A stretch of 64,000 nt of DNA from Enoplolaimus lenunculus (GCA_030248215.1 JASANG010000519.1:117527-181526), one strand, 5' to 3'; counted from the first letter of the stretch, positions 1 through 12,003 are shown. The notes: generated from the sequence alone by a model not told the origin. Numbers and translations: made by a program.

Positions 1-344
1 ACTGCAACGGCCCTAAAAGTAACATTGGCCACTTCCGCTTTAGTTTACAAGCGAATAGACAAGTATGCTATCGTCGTATCCAAAATTTTATCCTTAGCTA
101 AGAAACCCAGTAATATTCTTATAGATAATTTGCCGTCCAACGTCTAATGAACAATGGTTTTGGTTTGTTTCGTTCATTCTAGCAGCCCGTTAATACCTAC
201 GACGAGGATTTAAACCTCAACGCATCCACAGCAAAATTTTTGCCAAAAATTCTATATAGTATTGCTTAACTTAGAATTACCAGCAGCATCTGGTTGGAAA
301 TGTGAGAGACAGTATCCAGCTCAAACGGTTTTCCGGCGTATTCA

Positions 345-490
345 TATACGTATCTTGTATACCAAACTTATTGTATATAAAGCCACTGTTGCGAAAAGTT
401 TGCTATTCACTGCGCAGCGACGTGATTAGAGCAATGGACAGGTAATCCGTACGTCGTAGGTTTGCGCTCCATCGCATCCGCAGTATAATT
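345..490 (+). repeat. tRNA-like SINE copy
   Basis: The stretch from about 411 to 480 aligns by eye with the tRNA-like sequence on the minus strand at 11860-11940. Both share GTAATCCGTACGTC, a D-arm-like block and a B-box-like block, and both are preceded by ACCAAACTTA plus an AT-rich arm ending AAAATTTGC or AAAGTTTGC. It is a degraded copy and no intact tRNA gene is claimed. Confidence 0.55.
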
Positions 491-560
491 TCCGTGACCC
501 ATGTTGCTTTAAGGGGCGTCCAGGTAAGAGTAGGTTTAGATGGTAGATTACATATTTTGC

Positions 561-583
561 TTAGGCTTAGGCTTAGGCTTAGG
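561..583 (+). repeat. short TTAGGC tract
   Basis: Three perfect TTAGGC units are followed by TTAGG. TTAGGC is the telomere repeat known from nematodes. Degenerate relatives occur near 595-620, 9797-9850, 10842-10880, 52020-52095 and in the palindrome loop. The tract is too short and too internal to mark a chromosome end. Confidence 0.6.
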
Positions 584-1200
584 AACACATTTTTGAAACG
601 CTTAAGCTTAGACTTAGGAACATGCTTAATCTATTGTTATACGCCCCTAAAAGTAACATTGGCCATTTTCGTGAAGGGTTACACAACTTAGGATTCAGTA
701 CTGTAGTGACTCGTGTAAAAGGCAGGGTGGCCGATATTTATTTCCCTTCACCAGAGGATAACCCCCTTGCTGTTAGGTTACGCAATGTCATTGATTTTTC
801 AGCCCACCTCCAGTTATTTGGACCACGCACACCTTTCGCTTATACCGGCGTATTTTCTATGACTTAAATTCGCTGCTTTACGAACATTAACATATTTTAG
901 TACCTGATGCTAATACCAATGCTCAGCTTGAATTCACAGTGACTCGATTCGGTGTGACGTGTACTTCGTTTCATGAAAATCCGGTCGCACGACATTTTCA
1001 ACGCGATATCACTCCACAGGACAGTTTGTTCGTCTTGATCGGCCGTGGAAGTTGTGAGTCGCTCGGAAATTGTTAACCATTAAATTTTGTGTTGTGAACA
1101 AAATTAAGGCAAAATAGCAAACCTACTTGGAGTATAGTTCGTGTAATGTGAAGAATAATTTAAAATTTTCGAACGTAAAACTTTTACCGATTTACCGGTA

Positions 1201-1294
1201 CACAAACTGAGTCAAATTCGACTCCACGAAGTAAAACGTGCGACTCAGTGAGTCGAATGTGAGTCTGATGGAGTCGAATTTTGACTCAATTTGT
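1201..1294. repeat. GAGTC/GACTC inverted repeat
   Basis: Left arm ACAAACTGAGTCAAATTCGA and right arm TCGAATTTTGACTCAATTTG are near-perfect reverse complements about 45 bases apart, and GACTC/GAGTC recurs between and after them up to 1362. It may be a small hairpin-type transposon end. No target duplication was found. Confidence 0.5.
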
Positions 1295-2137
1295 ATAGTC
1301 CCAAAAAGCTTATTTCGGAGAGAGTCAATTTGACTCTCCATTTTTTTGCAGTTGGACTCAGAGACCGGGTGTTATTCCTTCAAACGAATGCGCTCGTTAT
1401 TTAAATACAAAAACGATGGTGACTTCAGAGAGTTGTACAGACTTCAGAATAACCTGTTACCCGTTTAGATTCCGGAACATAAACAGGACATGGTGACAAA
1501 TAGTTCCAAGATTTCTGCGGAATTTTTTTGTTTGATGTGAAAAGCTTAGCGATACCTGCGGTGCCGCATTATCGAAAATTCTATTTTATCTCGACAGCTT
1601 AGCTGCGCTTTGGCCTCCGCAGTTTTAAATATTTTATACGTCCATCTCCCCGACAGAGATTCCTGGATCCTCCATTGAGGGGTCCTCGCCCGAAAGGTAT
1701 CAGAGGAAGCCTCGGCATTGGACGGTCGGCCGTGCTTGTTGCTCAAGCCTGAGGAACTTGTCACGTTTTGTGGATATTTTGCTGCGACTACACGAAGAAA
1801 TCATTAAACGCTGCAAATTCTGCATTAGTTCGCGTATATACATACAGTTTTTGCTTTGCTCACCTATGTGAAAAAGTATTAAAGACTAGGCTTGTTTCAA
1901 GCTGAGAAACAGATCTTAGCGTTGTTTGTCATGATATGGTTTCGAGCAAATCCGGTTATTTTGCGACGTGTTTTCTGATAGGCTTTGGTTTGCTTCAGAA
2001 AATGTTACCGAACTTATGCTTACGTAAACCAAGCAATGCTCATTTAGTCCAGCAAAATCAATAGAAATATATTTTTGCTACAGGCTGTAAATAACTTAGT
2101 AATTGGTCAATTACTCTGAAAAATTTACGTGTTTCAG

Positions 2138-5100
2138 TGCCATTCGAAGGATGCTTACAAGAGTTGACAGTAAACAACAAGCAAATAACATGCAACGATC
2201 AGTGGCCTTCTGATATCAGCGGGTATCCAGTAAAAATCGTGTCGTTTAACATTTCTTGCGGTTGCAAGCAAGCTGAACAATCGACCAACAATCAGCCAGG
2301 TACAACAAGCAAAACAACAATTGTTCACAGCAGCGCTAGCACAAGTCGAAATCAAATAGCTTCATTGGCGACAAAACCATTTATTATAATCAATTCAGGT
2401 TCGACAGGTGCACAAAATCTAACCTCAAGGACTGCGAAACCAAAAGATAGGTCTAGCTTACCCCAATCTCCAAATGCATCGCGATATTCTTCAACTGAAC
2501 CTCGTCCATTGCAACATACACAACCATTGCTCAATGTTACCCAAGCAACTTCCCGTGTTGAAACTGCTACTAGTTATCCAGTACCACAATTTCCTCCCAA
2601 AAAGACACTAATCCCAATTTTCTTTTCAAACAACGAAGATTATAACGATATCGAATCTTTGACTAGTGCTGAAGCTAAACACTTAGAAACAACACCTGTG
2701 ACTACATCTGACAAACGTAGCAGTAACTTTAAAAATAATCATGGCAGTAGTATAATACCTGATTTAACTTTTACCAATCCAATTACCGCGGAGACACAAA
2801 TTACAACTCAAAATGGTCATAATTTTAATTCTCTCAGTCAACTTGATTCAAAAACGACTATAAACCCTCAACCTGACATTAATAGATTTCCATCTGACGC
2901 CGTAGATAATATAACAAGTCAGCAGTATTACGTGCCAGAAGGTGCCGCCGAACACAGTTATATAACTTCAGAAAATTTACAGTTGCATCCAAAACAATAT
3001 TTCAGTACCACAGATCAAATTTTAGATTCGTCTAAAACTACAAGCGGTGAAAATTTATCTCCGCTACCGAATGGAAACTACGGTTCACAGTTGGGCTCAT
3101 TTCAACAAGAACCACCTGATTTATCTCAAACCGATGCTGGCTTTTTGCAGGTGGTCGACAGCGAAGAAGAACAAGAGCAGCAACAAACACAGCAACCAGA
3201 TCAAAGCTTCGAACTGTTTCAAACAGCCCCTGGCAATGTTGGTAATTTAATTGAACACCAAAAAACTGGTGAGCCGATAACAGTAGGATCGCATTCACAC
3301 GAAACTAGTAATACAGTACCATGTGGCGATTCGTATTGCGCAAACGGTGCGTCTTGTATTCGACATCATAATCGCACATTTACTTGCAATTGTACCAGTG
3401 GCTATGACGGTACATACTGTGAAAAGTATTCGTTTGCTCTTCAACCGTCCACCGAACATATTACAGATCGTGGCCCAATTGAGGAAAAGACGCGTGATTT
3501 TGAATCCAATTCATCATCATCATCATTGGTTCCTGTGGCACCCAGCGATGAAACAAACGACCTAATTTCGTCGCTGTGTGCCAATTTTATTAAAGCCAGT
3601 CGAAACTCATCGCAACAGCACCAAGTGGTTAATCCGTGCCGTAATGGCGGACATTGTGCATCAAGAACAGCGATTGACCAACGCAGAAACAGACGGAATC
3701 GAAGAAGTCACCTGGAACAAAATGCACACGTTGAGAGGCGTCGGATACGTCATCGTCAACGATATTTTTGCGTTTGCCCGTCAAATTATTTGCCACCGGT
3801 ATGCGAAACCGTACGCGATGACTTGTGTTTTCGAAACAATTTTCATTGCTGGAATCATGGGACGTGCTATTCGACACATGACAGCAACGATGCAACATTC
3901 GCCAAAGTTTTGCTATTAAAGTAAGTACGAGATTTCGTTCAGTTTTGTTACATTTATTATATTCTGATGGTATGGGCGCCCCGCCAGAATAATGGGTTGG
4001 TGTGATCACACGGAGCTTTTAAGAAAACCGTACAACGGGATGACAGTGTGACAGCATTATTAAGGCAACCCGCCAGAGTTCTGGATTGGAGTGTAGGTTT
4101 TTTGATTTCAAACGTTTCTTTCTAAAAAATTATACAACTTTGTTCATGTGCTTAATTGGTTTTAAATTCTTTAATTTTTACAATTTGGAAGACATTTTCA
4201 ATCTTGATAGATCACATTCGGTTCATTAAAAGATTAATATATGGTCATGTGTTGATCCTGTGGTTTCAACCGTTAATCATTAATAGAACAATGCGAAATT
4301 AGAATATATTTCATCGAAATTACTAACTTTCCATTTGTCACTTGTTTTACATATATCATGATAAAGCATAATTCTAGTTTAACGGCACGATTTGTGTTTT
4401 TATTTTTTGCTGGAAAAACAGATTCAGTTTTTGGGGTTTTCTGTTTAATTTTGATAGCGTTTCAGTAGCCACATCTGGAATATTTCACCAAAACGTTAAC
4501 CAAAGCATTTTAGATGTGCCTGCGCACCTGGTTTCACAGGAACTCACTGTCAGTACCCGGTGCATACGACAACATCTAACCCAAGTGTTGCCGTTCCAGC
4601 TGGCAGTGAATCAAATGTTCAAAACACAAGCACCCTAACTTCTACAGACGATTTCGAAACGGACATCGAAGGCAAATTGTTAACACCGTTTGAAATGCTC
4701 GGACAAGAATTGCGAACTACATTAGTACCTATTGGGTTATCTGACAATATTTCGCAGTTCGAGCCTAGCACTCAATCGATACCACCTGACAGCGACAGCA
4801 TCTGGTACACGACAACTATCATTGGAGAAAATCCTAATCTTTCTGAGCCAACGGACGGAAGCCAACATTCCTCGACGTTTTCAAATGGCATAACAACACC
4901 GGAACTACGCCTTGAGTTGACTAACAACCAAACTAGGTCACATGAAAACAGTATTTCCAACGCCAGCACTGTGATATCATCTTTCGAGCTCAATCACACA
5001 AACAAAGACCATGCAACAACGGCGAATCCGAGAAAACCACTAGTACGTAAACAATCACCAACCACAACTACAACGCCAACTCCAACAACAACCACAACAA

Positions 5101-5435
5101 CAATAACAAGAACAGCTGCAAGTGTTAAAACTACACCTTTCAAAAAACCTCCCGTCAACCCGTTATCAAGCGGTCGTAATGCGTCAGGCAACAACAGATC
5201 TCTGGGTCAAAAGTCATCATCATTAAGCCAGCTTACAATCGCAATTATTGGAGCAATTGTTGGTGTTTTAATTGCAGTCGTCCTTGCCGCGAGCATTGTA
5301 TTCGCTTGGCGTCATGTCAAACGGAGCCGCAAACTCAAAGGAAAATACAATCCGGCGAAAGAAGAAGTTGCAAATAGCGGAAACGGGCCACCGGTGCCAT
5401 TGCAACCAATCGACAGAGAGGAACGGTTAATTTAA
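2138..5435 (+). CDS. crb: Crumbs-like apical polarity receptor, 3' part (two exons)
   Basis: Exons 2138-3920 and 4514-5435 join in phase (AA+A) and give about 900 residues, open at the 5' side. Order: the end of a laminin-G-like module (PFEGCLQELTVN), a long Ser/Thr/Asn-rich stalk, EGF 1 at 3322-3420, EGF 2 at 3636-3804, EGF 3 from about 3826 across the intron to 4550, a second Thr-rich stalk with a (TTTTP) stretch, a transmembrane helix at about 5232-5309, and a 41-residue tail. The tail has KGKYNPA in the place of the FERM-binding GTYxPS box of Crumbs and ends in EERLI, the Crumbs PDZ-binding end (ERLI). Family knowledge: Crumbs fixes the apical membrane domain of epithelia by binding Pals1/Stardust and FERM proteins. 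Start: GTG at 2137 is a splice-site overlap, not an initiator; TTTCAG precedes 2138. Upstream exons are outside the window. The short tail plus ERLI makes another EGF receptor unlikely. Confidence 0.8.
3921..4513 (+). other. Crumbs intron splitting the third EGF module
   Basis: The donor is AA|GTAAGT and the acceptor ATTTTAG|A. The intron divides the third EGF module between its third and fourth cysteines. CCCGCCAGA occurs twice (near 3979 and 4070). No gene or recognised element lies inside. Confidence 0.7.
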
Positions 5436-6041
5436 CATCATGGATTGCCAAAGTAAAAATCGCGTTGAACATACTGCAACTATGCACATAACAGTGTAAC
5501 AAGCGAGTATATTGTGAAAGCGGCAGAATGACAATTATCATTGCCTGGAGTCTTAGTAGCATAAGCTGTAAAAACCAAGTTAGTATTACTCGTGTTATAA
5601 ACACCGTTCTAAGATACTGGAACTGCTAAATTATAATCTTATTACATTGTAGTTCATTATTGGCGTAACGGTTTTTAGAGTATGGTGAAATTATTTGTAA
5701 ATATATAATCGCATCTTAGCGTGTGATCATTCGAAGATGAAAACGTTTATATGATTGCGATTGAAATGGTATCACGCACGCAAGACTATTCGTCGCAGGA
5801 CAACTCACCAAATGAAAATATGTAATCCGAAATCGTGTGGATTCGACAATTTGTTGCCCTTCACTTTGTTTAGAATTATGGTTGCACTTAGGCTTTGGAC
5901 ACTGACGGGCGACAAATTGTTGTGAATTCGATCCATATACGTTTGAACATGTGTTCGTTAGGCATGGTGGCAGAACAGTTTTGTATACTATAACTCGAGA
6001 ACTAGCGGCTAGATTGAAGCGAACTTAACTTCACTCAGTCA
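5436..6041. other. 3' flank of the Crumbs gene with a short hairpin
   Basis: No gene is seen. Around 5838-5935 ATTCGACAATTTGTTGCCC and GGGCGACAAATTGTTGTGAA form inverted arms separated by about 50 bases. No clear AATAAA signal was found close to the stop codon. Confidence 0.4.
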
Positions 6042-6470
6042 GAGTGTTCGGTTAAGGCTTTGAATAACAAGTTATTTGACTGAACGCCAAATATATTGTC
6101 ATCGCCTTGTACACCAACGAAAATAGAATTTTTAACGGTATGAATTAGAGGAAAAAATAATATTTGTCGAAGTTTAGTAGATATTGAGTTAGATTTAGCG
6201 CTAAAATGTTTTCACAACGGTTTAGTGTTCGGTTAAGGCTTTGAATAACAAGTTATTTGACTGAACGTCAAATATATGGTCATCGCCTTGTACGCCAACG
6301 AAAATAGAATTTTTAACGGTATGAATTAGAGGGAAAAAATAATATTTGTCGAAGTTTAGTAGATATTGAGTTAGATTTAGGGCCAAAATATTTTCGCAAC
6401 GGTTTAGTGTTCGGTTAAGGCTTTGAATAACAAGTTATTTGACTGAACGCCAAATATATGGTCACCGCGA
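6042..6470 (+). repeat. tandem repeat, ~180-bp unit, about 2.4 copies
   Basis: The start AGTGTTCGGTTAAGGC recurs at about 6044, 6224 and 6406. The units share CAAGTTATTTGACTGAACG, a block on protein-free AT-rich DNA and ATTGAGTTAGATTTAG. Units 1 and 2 differ by only a few bases. No reading frame runs through. Confidence 0.85.
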
Positions 6471-6664
6471 GCTAACTCAAACAAAATATTTTTCAAAAAT
6501 GTTCTCCGTATTAATTATGTTAAACTAACGTAATTCTGCCAAGATTACATGAAGGTGTCTAGCCAGAATTTTTAATTGAAAGGGTTCAGATTCTAGATTA
6601 GAGGGAAGCTAGAACCCTAAACCACCATCTGGCTTAGTTCTGGTACCGAAATGTTTACTGTACC

Positions 6665-6845
6665 TGCAGAGCTGCACGCTACCCACGGGTAAACACGAGA
6701 CAGGTAAGAAAATTTTGACGTAGGTATACCCGCGGGTAAAGAACTTCAAAGTGTGAGTAAAAATTTGATTCAAAATTTCGATGTAGGGATATCCGCGGGT
6801 AAAGAACTTCAAAGTGCGGGTAAAAATTAGATTTTTTACCCGTCA
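6665..6845. repeat. 63-bp tandem repeat with CCGCGGGTAAA core
   Basis: CGCGGGTAAAGAACTTCAAA begins at 6731 and 6794, a period of 63. Flanking copies of CACGGGTAAA and TTTACCCG suggest degraded ends of a transposon with an iterated subterminal motif, as in the hAT-like families listed below. Confidence 0.5.
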
Positions 6846-7120
6846 AATAACAAAACTTGAAACCAAATATTAACGTACAAATACTTGATTTTTTAAGCTG
6901 TTTTTACTTTATGAGTGAAAAATAATTAGCTAGTAACATCAATGCACTTTAAAATTACACTATTGTATTGAATGCAGAAGAAAAAATATGAGCAGGTAAG
7001 TGTGGTAAAAAATCTTTATCCACTTACACCTCTGTGTGACCGTGACGTATTATTTCATTAGTTTTTCAGTTTTTTATTAGCGCAAATTTAACTTTTCTTC
7101 GAAGTTTAAAATGGTGGTAT
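6846..7120. other. AT-rich intergenic stretch
   Basis: I see no gene, RNA or repeat structure here. Confidence 0.4.
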
Positions 7121-7124
7121 GTAA

Positions 7125-7810
7125 TAGATATGGGCACCGGATATCCGGATATGAAAAATATCCGGATATGAAAAATATCCGGATATGTATCCGAAATGAA
7201 ATATGCAATCGGACAGGGTTGGAACCGGTCCGGGCCTAAATGTTGACCCGCGGGCCTAGGCGGACCGGGCACGGGATTGGGCGCAAACTTTGGGCTCGAG
7301 AGCCGAAATAAATCGGAGCAGTGCGTGACCTCTTTTTGTCCCACGTGCCCATAAAATATACCGCTGGTTTGATATTGTAATAAGATTTAGATACGTATTT
7401 TTGAACTTTAATTCCTTTCAACTTTCATAAATGCTGCGGTTACGGCGTAGCAAAGATTTTGAAAAGTAGAGCTACATTCTGCAAAAATTTCCAAGGAAAG
7501 TTTCTTGAGTGCCTAAATCGCATTCATTTGCACCTATATGGATGTAAAAAGTTTTGTAGTCCACTGTACTAACAAGCGAGCTTGTTGGTTTCTAGAATTT
7601 TAAACTGCAAACGTTTCTGCTGCTACATCAAGAAATTCGTTAATTGCTGGCGTGAAAACACAATACTGCTTCTATTATTCAAACTCATTTGGAGCTCTTT
7701 AGACTCTGAAGGAAACTGCACTGAATAATATTTGGTGAAATATGCAAAGCAGTGTTATGTTTATGGTTTGTTTTACGGGCCGGTTCAACCCTGTGTCCGG
7801 ATAACTAAAA
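7125..7810. mobile_element. hAT-like non-autonomous element, partly nested
   Basis: An inner element (about 7214-7793) starts CAGGGTTGGAACCGGTCCGG and ends GGCCGGTTCAACCCTG, which reads CAGGGTTGAACCGGCC on the other strand: a good terminal inverted repeat of the CAGGG type. No clean 8-bp target duplication is seen. It lies in a stretch of iterated ATATCCGGATATG (7135-7185) that looks like the end of a second family. Confidence 0.6.
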
Positions 7811-8364
7811 CATTATTATGTAAAAAAATTTCGAATAATTTGCATTGTTTCATCGCTAAAGTACCTGGAGCTGACGAAAAGAAGTTCTCTATTCAAATCT
7901 GAGTCAGAATATTAAACTAAATTCTTTACGATTTTGGTGAGTAGATTTGGTTTTTTCACTGCATATTGTTTGTAAAAATTTAGAGCTGTTTGACTTTGGT
8001 CTTCTTCAGTTAGTTGCTGCCATAAAAGTTTTTATGATATTGAAAATATTTCTTTTCTACATCTTATGAATTGCAATGCCGTACAGCGTCGACGTTGCCG
8101 CACAAGTATAACGCCACTTTATTTATTACAAAATTAAATTTTTTAAACGCTTACAACATTTTTACTAACTGTTAACATGACGTATATATTAGCTTAAAGT
8201 TGTTCCGCTTATACATAAACAGCTGCGTTCCTTTGATTGAAAAAGGAGCTCTTTAATAATCAAGTCATTCAAAAATTAATATATAGTAAAGTAGGTGCGC
8301 TAGACAAGTCTTTCAACGCAAAAAATGATGCAATTCAACTCATCGCCTCGGTTTTACATAGTAA
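7811..8364. other. intergenic stretch with a repeated end fragment
   Basis: No gene is seen. GTTGCCGCACAAGTATAACG at 8091-8110 returns as reverse complement near 44463-44482, so a fragment of a dispersed repeat lies here. Confidence 0.4.
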
Positions 8365-8576
8365 GCAGATCCAGAGGGGGCGAGCGGGCCTACGTTCCCG
8401 TCAAAAAATTTTTATATAATGGTATGGCCCTATCTTAAAGTTTTCCCCTCAGAAAATATTTTTGTCAAAAATGGTAAGGTCTTCTTTTACCTTATAATTT
8501 TTCTTGGTGAAAAATTGCGTTTCACAAGATTTTGCCAGCGCCATCCTCTGTCAGAAATTCCTGGATCCGCCGCTTA
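8365..8576. mobile_element. short hAT-like element (GGATCC end)
   Basis: The left side has GCAGATCCAGAGGGGGCGAG; the right side ends CAGAAATTCCTGGATCCGCC, whose reverse complement GGCGGATCCAGGAATTTCTG is a common hAT-type terminus. A similar end lies near 1658-1680 (GAGATTCCTGGATCC). Target duplication not resolved. Confidence 0.45.
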
Positions 8577-9235
8577 AGCTGGGGCACCACAGCAAAAAGT
8601 TAAAACAAATGCTAAAGAAACAAAGCTGTTCGGAATCTCAAAAAACGTAAATCTGAGTTTCGGATATCCGAAATACAAAATTTGATTTTGGATGTCACGA
8701 GGCCAATGTAGAGATAAAGAACGTAAAAGTAGGAAACATCTTCTTAAAAAACTAAACCTCAGTGAAACGAAAAGCCTATACTTAAACCTAGGCAAAAGCC
8801 TAAACCAAAAGCTTACTCTATTTACAGTCCCGCGGAAAAAGATCCACCACTGATCTATCCATGGGCCCAATATGGCAAAGCAGATCAAGTAAAAGCTATT
8901 GTTAAGCAATGTCAACGCTTTACGCTCTACGCTAAACCCAATATTTCCCACACTTTGCCGTTTATAGGGCTGTTCCAGAAACCACATAAAAAAATATAAT
9001 TTTTTAGCTGAACAAATATTTCAATACGTTACTGCTCTCAATGACATTACACTTGGATAAAGTTTATTTCTTTTTATTTATGATGAGATAGTTAAACCGC
9101 ACATTCAAAATAAAGTTTTGCGTACTTACACGCATGAACACAACACAAATACATCCAAATTTGAAAAATTAATCGTTTAACCGTACAATTAAAAGAATTA
9201 TACCTTCTCCAGTGTTCGTACAATGGCTAATATAT
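8577..9235. other. intergenic stretch without a supported gene
   Basis: A minus-strand open stretch of 137 codons lies at 8574-8987, but its composition (Phe-, Leu- and Arg-rich), absence of domains and overlap with a transposon end argue against coding. Confidence 0.4.
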
Positions 9236-9505
9236 CAGGGTGCAGGCGAAATTAGAAAATGCCGGAACCAGGAAGAGAAGGAATACCAGAAACGGAGTGT
9301 GAAAAACGCTTGTAAGCGAAAATTCATTTTTAAGCAATAAACATGCAATAACTAACAATACCACTTAAGAATTTTGGCACAATATGTGTAATTGCAACAT
9401 TTCCACATGCAGTGGATAGAAAACGTCCTATAAAGCATGGTGTATGATACAATTTGTAAATGTAGCAATATACACTACCTGAACCGGAATTCCGGTAGCA
9501 TCCTG
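9236..9505. mobile_element. hAT-like CCGGAA element
   Basis: It begins CAGGGTGCAGGCGAAATTAG and ends CCGGAATTCCGGTAGCATCCTG, reading CAGGATGCTACCGGAATTCC on the other strand. The ends match the CAGGGTGCAACCGGAA family at 30713-31071, but the element is degraded and shows no clear target duplication. Confidence 0.55.
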
Positions 9506-11562
9506 CTTAAGAATTAGACAATAATTGACATCAATATAACTTGAATTCAGAAAAAATTAACTATGCAGTATACCACGGTAATGTTAGTTTAAAATTCTAA
9601 TGTATTACTTCAAAACTGAAAACGTGGTTGTTGGACAGCTCCAAATAGTTTTTGAAATTTTCAAACTTTCATAATTTAGGTTTATGCGTAATAAAGGTTG
9701 TGCTAAAATGTGTACAACAGCCAAAAAATTTACGTATAGAAAATGGTAAAAACAACGGCCAACGCATAGATGAGTCCCGTAACAGTGTATAAGCATATTC
9801 CTAAGCTAAGCCTAAGCCAAAGCATCAGCGTTAGAATAAGCATAACTCTAAGCCGAAACAAAAAATTACATGGTCTAAAGCTTAAACTTAAGTCCCGCCG
9901 AAAATAGTGCGGCCATCATCAAAATAACATTTTTTGATGACTGAATAAGTTATTATGTGAGCAAATATCAATAATAAAATATTTGAAAGTCACAGCATTC
10001 TAAAATATACACATCATATACAGATATACATACGAGAATGAGCGCTACATATACGTTTATGCGGAAGTAGCATAAAATGTAGCAATAACACAAAAGTGAC
10101 ACATGTGAACAAAACTATGACAGGCTGTCAGATTTTTTCCGGTGTCAGATACAATGCGTCTTCAATATTAACAACTGAGAAATTTTGCGCTCGTAAATTT
10201 AATTTCGGCGCGAATTCCTCTATCACTCTAAACAAACAGTGCTATTGCCATAGTTATTGGAAGTTCATTGCTTTATGGCCCATGGGATCTTAGTATTAAA
10301 CACTTGATGTTCAAGGCAGCATCCAGGAATTTGGAATGCATGACAGGCTCTACATATATATCAAAATTTCGACGAGGCTTCTTTAGTTATTAACTGAAAA
10401 CAAACTTTCCTAAAATTCCACAACAATAAGAACGGGTTTAACGTTCACCGTCATAACTATACCCTTGATGATGTTATTACTGTCACGACCATCATGTTAC
10501 TGCTACGTCACGTCAAGATAATATGCAAACACGAGATTAGTTATACTAAAGAAGAGAACACAAGCTGAAGTTCAGTACGAAACCGGGATTAGACAGCATT
10601 AAACGAATAAGACATTTGACAAACACATGACATATAATTCGTAATTAAATAATATCCCGTTTAAAACTAAAGCCTGTATTAATTATATTAGCCAAACGAT
10701 GCAAAATGACACTAACCGATTTGAAGCCAATCATGTTCAATTTAAGGGCGAACGAAAAAGTTAACAGTACTTGTTTACTTTCGCCCACCAAAATGTAATC
10801 CACATAATGACTGACTGGACTAAATAAAATAAAATAGGCTGAAGCTTATGCTCAGGTTTAGCCTAACCTCAGCCTAAGATTTTTAATACTTAGAAAAATA
10901 ATACAAACAGTAGGGAGAGCGAAACCTATTGTCTTCTATTAAATTAACTACGGTGTGTGGAAACTAAACAGGTACCAAGATAAATATATATTGCTCCGTA
11001 TATTTGCACACTTATCGGAGGCATGTGCAAATGGTACATACATCCCGTTTCGATATAACAGCTTGTCCCAAAGGTTTGAAAACATACTTTTCGTCCAAGA
11101 TACTTGGTTTTGATACCGAAAGAAAAGTCAATTTTCTAATTAGTATTAAACATTAAAAATCAATTCATACTATGTGAAATTAAACTGAGTTGCACATCGT
11201 TACAAAAACCACAAGAAGGTAGTTGACAATACATATTAATCACAAAAATCGAATCAAGTAAACACGCCAAATCATTTCTTGTGCTCAGCTGTACTGAAAA
11301 AACAGTTGTACTCAAAACCAGTGCCTACGCTTAACCGGAAGGAGAGCTACTACGCAAGTTTTGCACACATTTTAACTAAAATTGTCCAAAATGCTCACTT
11401 CGAACACAGGGTACAACTTTAACTAATGCCATGATCCTAATGATTATTTTCAAAACAAGGAATCCGCCAAAAATAGTTCAACTTTATCTTCAAAGTGATC
11501 AGTATTGTATACCGAACAACCCGGCGAAATAGCATCAGATTAAACACCTTAACCAAGATAGC
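9506..11562. other. intergenic DNA without a supported gene
   Basis: AT-rich sequence. Degenerate TTAGGC-like tracts (as CCTAAG on the + strand) occur near 9797-9860 and 10845-10880. I see no exon, RNA gene or full transposon. Confidence 0.4.
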
Positions 11563-11639
<77 letters not shown>

Positions 11640-11647
11640 TAATAATA
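11563..11647 (+). repeat. (AAT)n microsatellite
   Basis: About 28 AAT units, interrupted by one ACT and one AAC. Confidence 0.95.
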
Positions 11648-11818
11648 TTTGCGAATATTTCATGAACTGTAGACGCATTATTTATCAGACACCTGTATTT
11701 CTACTAAAAAATTTATATCGAAACGAAATATAGTTATGCCATTCCTCAAAGTAACAAATTGAAACTGCAAATAGTTACAGCTGTTCTTGTTTAACATATA
11801 TGGATTCTAAGTTATGCA

Positions 11819-11972
11819 GTACCATATAGAGCCCTTAACGAAAATTTTGCAACGGATGCGGTGGAGCGGGAACCCATGACGTACGGATTACCGGTCCGCT
11901 GCTTTAACCACTTAGCTACGCAGCCATGCAAATTTTTCGTTACAATCGCTCTATATAGCGTAAGTTTGGTAC
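11819..11972 (-). repeat. tRNA-like unit inside an inverted repeat
   Basis: On the minus strand a tRNA-like domain (about 11935-11860) shows an A-box-like TAGCTAAGTGG, an anticodon-stem pair GCGGA/TCCGT around CCGGTAA (GGT, threonine-like, in anticodon position) and a B-box-like GGGTTCCCGCTCC. It is flanked by arms that are reverse complements: TATAGAGCCCTTAACGAAAA at the left and TTTTTCGTTACAATCGCTCTATA at the right. The copy at 345-490 keeps one arm. A SINE or a tRNA-like module captured in a hairpin element fits. Confidence 0.6.
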
Positions 11973-12003
11973 TACAAGCTACACACACATAAATAATATA
12001 TAC

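Larger units (their letters stand above)
1..2137. other. repeat-rich 5' flank or intron of the Crumbs gene
   Basis: No exon could be supported here. A short repeat (CCCTAAAAGTAACATTGGCC) occurs at 10-32 and again at 641-665. A tRNA-like unit, a TTAGGC tract and a GAGTC inverted repeat are listed separately. The Crumbs reading frame at 2138 opens right after a 3' splice site, so this interval probably lies in an intron of that gene, with the 5' exons outside the window. Confidence 0.5.

Noticed and set aside
561-583. TTAGGC tract as a chromosome end
   Set aside because: Only three to four units and flanked by ordinary sequence on both sides.
622-867. 81-codon + strand open stretch with a protein-like composition
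   Set aside because: It begins inside a dispersed repeat, has no recognised domain and no good splice context. It may be a transposon scrap.
2137-2139. GTG as start of the Crumbs-like protein
   Set aside because: The G is the last base of a TTTCAG acceptor; the frame continues from an upstream exon.
8574-8987. 137-codon minus-strand open stretch
   Set aside because: Skewed composition, overlaps a hAT-like end, no domain, no neighbouring exons.
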